Below are positions 59,510-64,000 of a stretch of 64,000 bases of DNA, in pieces. The stretch is from contig NZ_JACHLJ010000002.1 in the NCBI RefSeq assembly GCF_014204545.1, positions 186,001-250,000 on the forward strand, read 5' to 3'. The position numbers were made by a program, and so were the translations under genes. Every line of letters begins with the position of its first letter. Position 1 is the first letter of the stretch. Source of the DNA: Brevundimonas vesicularis. GTDB taxonomy: Bacteria; Pseudomonadota; Alphaproteobacteria; Caulobacterales; Caulobacteraceae. The notes beneath the pieces are model-generated. The model saw only the letters and a program-made list of their open reading frames with translations, had not been told where the DNA came from and searched no databases.

Positions 59510-62002
59510 ATGAACAATCAAGTTGTTGGCAGAGAAGCAATCCTCGCATCGGTATCCGAGGGTAAAGTTCTCAATTTCAACGAGGCTCAAACCCGGCACC
59601 GCATAATAGACCCTATAATATTTGGTATTTTGGGCTGGAACCATGACGAGGTTACAGTTGAGGAGCGTTTGGATGAAGACGGCAACACAAGTTATATAGA
59701 CTATTTTTTTCGCACTGCTCAGATTTCACTTTTAGTGGAGGCAAAGCGCATTAACTCGCTTTTTTCCTTTAGCACTGCGAATCGTCGCATGCCGTTGAAG
59801 GGAAGCTGGCTTAAAGGTCCCGTCGGCAACGCCGTCGTTCAGGCAAGAGACTACGGACGTTCCCGGTCAGTCGGATTCTGCGCTGCGACTAATGGTGATG
59901 CTTGGGTGATATTCCCTATTAACCGTACGGACGGGGTCACATTTGAAGACAGCCACGCCCTTGTATTTCAAGACGCGAAATCGGCTCTTAATTATGATTT
60001 TGACGAATTTTCCGATGCACTTTCTCGTGATTCTGTAATCGACGGATCGCTAGAACGTCTATTACTTGGCGGAGAAAACAACCAAACTGACACTAGGCGA
60101 CTAAACCAGATTTACGATCAGTCGTTTTCGAGTCTGAGTCGTACGCCGTTATTTAAGCACATCGAAGCTGAGATTGCGACAGCATTTAGCGACGAGCTAT
60201 TAGCAGACAACCCAGAAACACTCAGCAAAGTCTACGTCACAACGTCAGAACGCACACGATTTGACGAACGCATCGGCATGACAGTTCGTCGTCGTGACCA
60301 GGTATTAAAGCACGCCCCGATAAAACCTTTGTCCGCGGGAGGCTTGAGCAAAGCATCAACTCGGATCGAGTCCATCAAGGTTGCTACAAGGCCTGCGATT
60401 ATTCTCACACTAGGACTAGTTGGCGCAGGTAAAACCACGTTTCTCAATCATTTGAGGAACGTGAGTGCTGCGAATTATTTCTCCGACGAGAGAGATGGCA
60501 AAGCGATTTGGGTTCAATGTGATTTTAAGGACTTTTCCCAATTTCAAAGCCCACGGGAATATTTGCTTGACCGTGTCCTTGAGTATGCAACATTTTCTAG
60601 CAGACTGAATTCTTACGAGCATTTTGTCTCAAAGGCATACGCTCGGGATGTCGAAGCTATGAAGCGTGGCCCCCTATCGCTCATAGCTAAAAATAAAGAT
60701 GCAGTTTCTCAAGCGATCTATGCAAAAATTAGCGATGATATGCGCGACAAATCCCCGTATGTTGAGAAAGTTTTCTCGCATGCCTCAGCGCTAACACCTG
60801 TTTTTATCGTGATCGATAACGTCGATCAGATTACTGACCCTCAGATTCAAGAATCTATATTTCTTGAGTCTTTGTCTTTTGCCAGGCGTGTCGGCGCTAA
60901 TCTCATTCTCTCCATGAGAGATTATACCTATGTCAAGAATCGAAACTCGCCCGTTTTCGATGCATTTGATATAGACGCGATATATATTGACGCCCCACCC
61001 GTGCCCGCCGTCTTAGCCGCACGTTTTCGATTTGCTGAACAACTTGTATCTGGTCAGTCTGTAGACGATTTCACTTCAAGGGGTCATCGCGTTCATATTG
61101 ATGATGCTGCCACGATCGTATCGCTTTTGCGAGGAAGCGTACTTGGCACTGAGGTCGGTCGGGTAATAGAATTGGCCTCAGCAGGTGATATTAGACTAGC
61201 CCTGAGAATGACCCGAAACTTTTTGCAGTATGGTTATGCTTCCTCTGTAGAAAAATACATGCGATTTAGGTCGCAAGATCGGATAACATTTGCCACGCAC
61301 GAGGCCATCCGAGCGATAATGCTCGGCAACAGCGTGATATACAGAGACGATCTATCATCGTTTGTAAATCCGTTTGACGCTAAACTTGGTAGATCAGAAT
61401 CCCAATTCCTTCGGATTTATGTCATATCGGCCTTCGTCAATCTTGCCTCAGACAGTGGTTTCTCAGGACTAGAAGCTGTTGATATCATAAGAAACCTGGA
61501 GAAGTTAGGATTTAGCGAACGAATTACCACTCAGGTAATAAACGACCTTATCGACGCTCGGGTTATATTTACACAATCGCAACAACCCTATAGTCGTGAT
61601 GCTATATTAGTCCCGAATCGTCTTGCTGGTTACATCGTAAGGGATTTATTGTATACATTCGTATATCTCGAAACTACTCTGTATGATACTTTTATTTATG
61701 ACGACGCCGCTTGGACTACGATAAGAGAGGCTTTCAAGAACATATATGCTGAACGGAATGCGCTTAATCGACTTAGATACAGAAAAGTTGCGGTACAGGC
61801 GTTTTATGATTTTTGTGCTGAAGGTTTCGCTCGGTTATCGTTGCAGGCTCAAAATGTCGGGCTTAGCCCGGCTTGGCAGGTGAACCCGCTAGAGCGGGGG
61901 CGAGCGACGTTTAACGAAAACCTGACGCGCGTCATGCGCTCTGGCAAGCGTTCGCAGTCGAAAGATCAAGCAGACCTGACAGAAACACCGCGTATGCTTT
62001 AA
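59510..62002 (+). CDS. PD-(D/E)XK nuclease-like domain fused to P-loop NTPase
   Basis: 830 residues; no named family. Residues 20-145 look like a restriction-type PD-(D/E)XK fold: Glu25 in NEAQTRHRIIDPIIFGILGW, Asp64, Glu77-x-Lys79 (SYIDYF, LLVEAKR), then QARDYGRSRSVGFCAATNGDAWVIF. Residues 300-480 are a P-loop NTPase: Walker A GLVGAGKTT (302-310), Walker B FIVIDNVDQ (Asp436, Asp439), and a sensor-like ILSMRDY (Arg470). About 640-740 looks like a winged helix. Markedly AT-richer than both neighbours, GAGGGGG before the ATG; an acquired, single-gene unit. Nearest concept is a STAND-type or Orc-like NTPase defence effector. Confidence 0.82.
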   Translation: MNNQVVGREAILASVSEGKVLNFNEAQTRHRIIDPIIFGILGWNHDEVTVEERLDEDGNTSYIDYFFRTAQISLLVEAKRINSLFSFSTANRRMPLKGSWLKGPVGNAVVQARDYGRSRSVGFCAATNGDAWVIFPINRTDGVTFEDSHALVFQDAKSALNYDFDEFSDALSRDSVIDGSLERLLLGGENNQTDTRRLNQIYDQSFSSLSRTPLFKHIEAEIATAFSDELLADNPETLSKVYVTTSERTRFDERIGMTVRRRDQVLKHAPIKPLSAGGLSKASTRIESIKVATRPAIILTLGLVGAGKTTFLNHLRNVSAANYFSDERDGKAIWVQCDFKDFSQFQSPREYLLDRVLEYATFSSRLNSYEHFVSKAYARDVEAMKRGPLSLIAKNKDAVSQAIYAKISDDMRDKSPYVEKVFSHASALTPVFIVIDNVDQITDPQIQESIFLESLSFARRVGANLILSMRDYTYVKNRNSPVFDAFDIDAIYIDAPPVPAVLAARFRFAEQLVSGQSVDDFTSRGHRVHIDDAATIVSLLRGSVLGTEVGRVIELASAGDIRLALRMTRNFLQYGYASSVEKYMRFRSQDRITFATHEAIRAIMLGNSVIYRDDLSSFVNPFDAKLGRSESQFLRIYVISAFVNLASDSGFSGLEAVDIIRNLEKLGFSERITTQVINDLIDARVIFTQSQQPYSRDAILVPNRLAGYIVRDLLYTFVYLETTLYDTFIYDDAAWTTIREAFKNIYAERNALNRLRYRKVAVQAFYDFCAEGFARLSLQAQNVGLSPAWQVNPLERGRATFNENLTRVMRSGKRSQSKDQADLTETPRML

Positions 62003-62081
62003 CGCGGCTAACCTACATCGCCCCCCGATACATGAGCGCTTCAAAGCATTGTGGCGGAGTTTTGTGCCTTCGTGTCGGCGG

Positions 62082-62834
62082 TCACAACTCATCCAGCGTC
62101 TTGTCCCACTCCTCCATTGTGATGGTCCCGCGCGGCTCGCCAACATAGAGGTCGATCCCCTTCGAGATGCGGCGGTCCTGTTCACGTTCGATGACGGGGT
62201 CGAGGCCGGCGGCGCGGAGTTGGTCCTCGAGGGCGGCGATGCGGCGGTCCAGCTGGACGCGGCGGGCCAGTTGGGCGTGGCCCCATTCGGTGTTGGCGCG
62301 CTCCAGCTTCTGCTTCGCCTGCCAGTATTGGCCGCGCAGTTCCCAGTCGCTCTTGTCGCTGGTGTTCATGGCGAAGCGGTTCTCGGCCTCGGCCTCATTG
62401 GTCAGGATGTCGAAGACCAGTTGCAGAGGGGCATTTTTCACCGTCAGGCGGGTGGCGCGGCCGGGGCCGTCGCGGTCGGCCAGTTTGCGATAGGTCTCGG
62501 CCAAGGCCGCCAGGGCGCGGGCCTGGGCGAAGTCCTGGGCGTGCAGGGCGCGGCCCGAGGCCTGGGCGGCGGCGCGGGCGAGAGCCGCAGGATCATTGGG
62601 GTCGTCGGGCGACAGGTCGGCCGCGTCGTCTGGCGACAGGGGCTGGGGCGCGGGGGTCGCGGCCTCGCTGCGCGGATGGCGGGACCAGCCCTCCTTCGTC
62701 GCGCGGGCGCGGATGGAGGCCTCGGTCACATCGTGGCGAGCGGCGACGGTCTTGGCGTCGAGGCCGGACAGATAGTCCTGTCGGACCTGGGTCCAGACCT
62801 CGGGCGGTTTGATCTTGTAGCGGCGTTTTTCCAT
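62082..62834 (-). CDS. HTH-domain hypothetical protein, paralogue A
   Basis: 250 residues. The N-terminal KIKPPEVWTQVRQDYLSGLDAKTVAARHDVTEASIRARATKEGWSRH resembles a resolvase/terminase-small-subunit type HTH. A Pro/Asp/Ala linker follows, then a charged helical region (NRFAMNTSDKSDWELRGQYWQAKQKLERANTEWGHAQLARRVQLDRRIAALEDQL). The same N-terminal module opens the divergent protein at 62999. GC-rich, so not part of the AT-rich insert. Function is unknown. Confidence 0.75.
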   Translation of the reverse strand: MEKRRYKIKPPEVWTQVRQDYLSGLDAKTVAARHDVTEASIRARATKEGWSRHPRSEAATPAPQPLSPDDAADLSPDDPNDPAALARAAAQASGRALHAQDFAQARALAALAETYRKLADRDGPGRATRLTVKNAPLQLVFDILTNEAEAENRFAMNTSDKSDWELRGQYWQAKQKLERANTEWGHAQLARRVQLDRRIAALEDQLRAAGLDPVIEREQDRRISKGIDLYVGEPRGTITMEEWDKTLDEL

Positions 62835-62998
62835 GCGGACATTATGGGGCGGTCTCTACCCCAGGCCGGGAGAAGGCCGATTTTCGAGGCTAGAGATTTG
62901 ATTTTCCACATCGCGAGATGTCAGGGGTCACCCGCCCGCTGTGCATGAGGCGCGGGTGCGACCGATGATGACGCAGGGGCGTGCGACACCCCTGTCCC

Positions 62999-63562
62999 AT
63001 GAGCCAGGGCATACATCGCAAGATTCGGCCGGACGCCGTCTGGGCCGAGGTCAGGAAGGCGTGGGAGGACGGCGAGACCGCGCGGTCGGTCGCCGCACGC
63101 TATGACGTCGGGGTGCACGCCCTGTGGAAGCGGCGCGAGGCGGAAGGCTGGAAACGGCCCGAGCCGACGCAGGCGCCGATCGAGCCGGCCGAGGGCTGGG
63201 ACCGGCATATCCAGGCGCGGCGCGACGCCTTCAACGCCCAGCTGGAGGATGCGCGGTCGCTGGCGGAATGTCTGGCGGCGGCGATGACGGACGAGCGGCT
63301 GAGCCAGGCGCCGCACTGGCATATTCCGTGGCTGTATCACTGGCGCGCGACGCATCTGGGGCCCGAGGCGACGGCGCGGGACCGGGCGCGGGCCATAGAG
63401 ACGGGCCAGCCGTGGGCCGAGCGGTTCTGGGACGCGGACGGGGCGCTGAAGCCGCTGGCGTGGCTGGATCTGGAGATGGCGCGGCTGCATCCCGAGGACT
63501 GGCGCGCGGCCATCGGCCTGCCCGACGGCCTGCCCGAGGCGGCGACGCGATACGCGCCCTGA
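62999..63562 (+). CDS. HTH-domain hypothetical protein, paralogue B
   Basis: 187 residues from ATG 62999 (an open GTG at 62981 is the alternative). KIRPDAVWAEVRKAWEDGETARSVAARYDVGVHALWKRREAEGWKRP aligns closely with the N-terminus of the protein at 62082, including the VAAR-DV core. The remainder is Trp/Arg/Ala-rich (PHWHIPWLYHWRATHLG, LAWLDLEMARLHPEDWRAAIG) and unrelated to paralogue A. Function is unknown; the shared module suggests a DNA-binding pair. Confidence 0.72.
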   Translation: MSQGIHRKIRPDAVWAEVRKAWEDGETARSVAARYDVGVHALWKRREAEGWKRPEPTQAPIEPAEGWDRHIQARRDAFNAQLEDARSLAECLAAAMTDERLSQAPHWHIPWLYHWRATHLGPEATARDRARAIETGQPWAERFWDADGALKPLAWLDLEMARLHPEDWRAAIGLPDGLPEAATRYAP

Positions 63563-63838
63563 TGTGTGCGGCAGTTGACTTATCGGCGATAAGCGCCCAT
63601 TTGCGCGGCGTCGCACACTCGCGATCTCCGGCGTCTCCAGCGCGTGTGGGTCCCCTTCGGACCTGTCTGTAGAAGCCGCCGGCCCCTCATATCCATTCGC
63701 TGCCCGGACACGCGGGGCGGCGCCCGATCCACCCCGCAGGCCTCCTCCCCGAGGCCCCGTCGGGACTGGCGGTGCGCGGCCCGACGGCGTCATGCCATGG
63801 CTGATAGCGCCCTGCCGCTACGCGAAAGATAGACTGCT
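63563..63838. other. Intergenic region before helicase gene
   Basis: About 275 bp, GC-rich, no supported gene. It contains a perfect palindrome CTTATCG-G-CGATAAG at 63579-63593, directly after the HTH-protein stop, which could be an operator or weak terminator. Confidence 0.5.
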
Positions 63839-64000
63839 GTGAGCACCACATTCGAATCCATGGGCCTGAACAAGGCCCTGCTGCAGGCCCTGGCCTCGAC
63901 CGGCTATACCAAGCCGACCCCGATCCAGGAAAAGGCCATCCCCGACGTCATGGCCGGCAAGGACCTGTTGGGCATCGCCCAGACCGGCACCGGCAAGACG
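63839..64000 (+). CDS. DEAD-box RNA helicase, 3' end outside window
   Basis: 54 codons from GTG 63839, running off the right edge. The Q-motif [26 protein letters not shown] and Walker A AQTGTGKT mark an RhlE-type DEAD-box helicase, typically of 400-600 residues. Start choice rests on the family pattern [14 protein letters not shown] just inside; the ribosome site is weak (GAAAGAT). Confidence 0.92.
   Translation, partial: MSTTFESMGLNKALLQALASTGYTKPTPIQEKAIPDVMAGKDLLGIAQTGTGKT

Noticed and set aside
59432..62081. Insertion-sequence or integrase-mediated island around the AT-rich gene
   Set aside because: No transposase, integrase or convincing flanking direct repeats could be found by eye at the composition boundaries.
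62082..63562. Prophage remnant
   Set aside because: The two HTH proteins loosely recall terminase small subunits, but no terminase large subunit, capsid, tail, integrase or att site is seen nearby.

Overview
The window is a GC-rich alphaproteobacterial chromosome segment. Several features point to Caulobacteraceae, most likely Brevundimonas: a large TonB-dependent receptor, an HWE-family histidine kinase, the zapA / 6S RNA / 5-formyl-THF ligase neighbourhood, a CtrA-type TTAACCAT site, and very GC-rich codon use with long antisense open frames. The assignment rests on gene content and style, not on a database match.

Layout. 0-10 kb is housekeeping and metabolism: the 3' part of a cytochrome P450, a GT4 glycosyltransferase, a Tat-exported PhoD phosphatase, a minus-strand run DUF4164-zapA-6S RNA-fau-ymdB, transketolase, a VOC protein and purT, followed by a 114-bp MITE-like repeat. 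10-24.5 kb holds cstA with its small YbdD partner, an S41 protease, an SDR, a HAD hydrolase, a TonB-dependent receptor with a strong terminator, rraB-carB, a DUF1294 protein and a DAACS symporter. 24.6-29.8 kb has small membrane proteins, a GST, greA, an ELM1-like protein, trxB and an aldo/keto reductase. 29.9-39.5 kb is a signalling and envelope block: a single-domain response regulator, an HWE kinase, two SleB-type cell-wall hydrolases, and a 1091-residue hybrid kinase. 39.5-43.9 kb is a complete de novo NAD operon (nadA-M50 protease-nadB-nadC) behind a perfect palindromic operator candidate. 44-50.7 kb has ilvA, an MCP, a host-attachment-like protein, a LamG-like lipoprotein and an Ada-type alkylation-response pair whose AlkA part lacks its catalytic core. 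50.8-53.3 kb has two regulator + membrane-protein pairs (XRE and PadR/HAAS), each next to striking palindromes.

53.3-63.6 kb is the most accessory region. It contains a single-chain MmeI-type (type IIL) restriction-modification enzyme overlapping an Mrr-like endonuclease, uvrB, then an isolated, much AT-richer 830-residue gene whose protein joins a PD-(D/E)XK nuclease-like N-terminus to a P-loop NTPase with a winged-helix-like tail. After it come two divergent genes sharing the same N-terminal helix-turn-helix-like segment. The AT-rich nuclease-NTPase is the best candidate for an undescribed system, probably anti-phage or anti-plasmid defence. The window ends inside a DEAD-box helicase.

No tRNA, rRNA, CRISPR array, complete insertion sequence or intact prophage was recognised.
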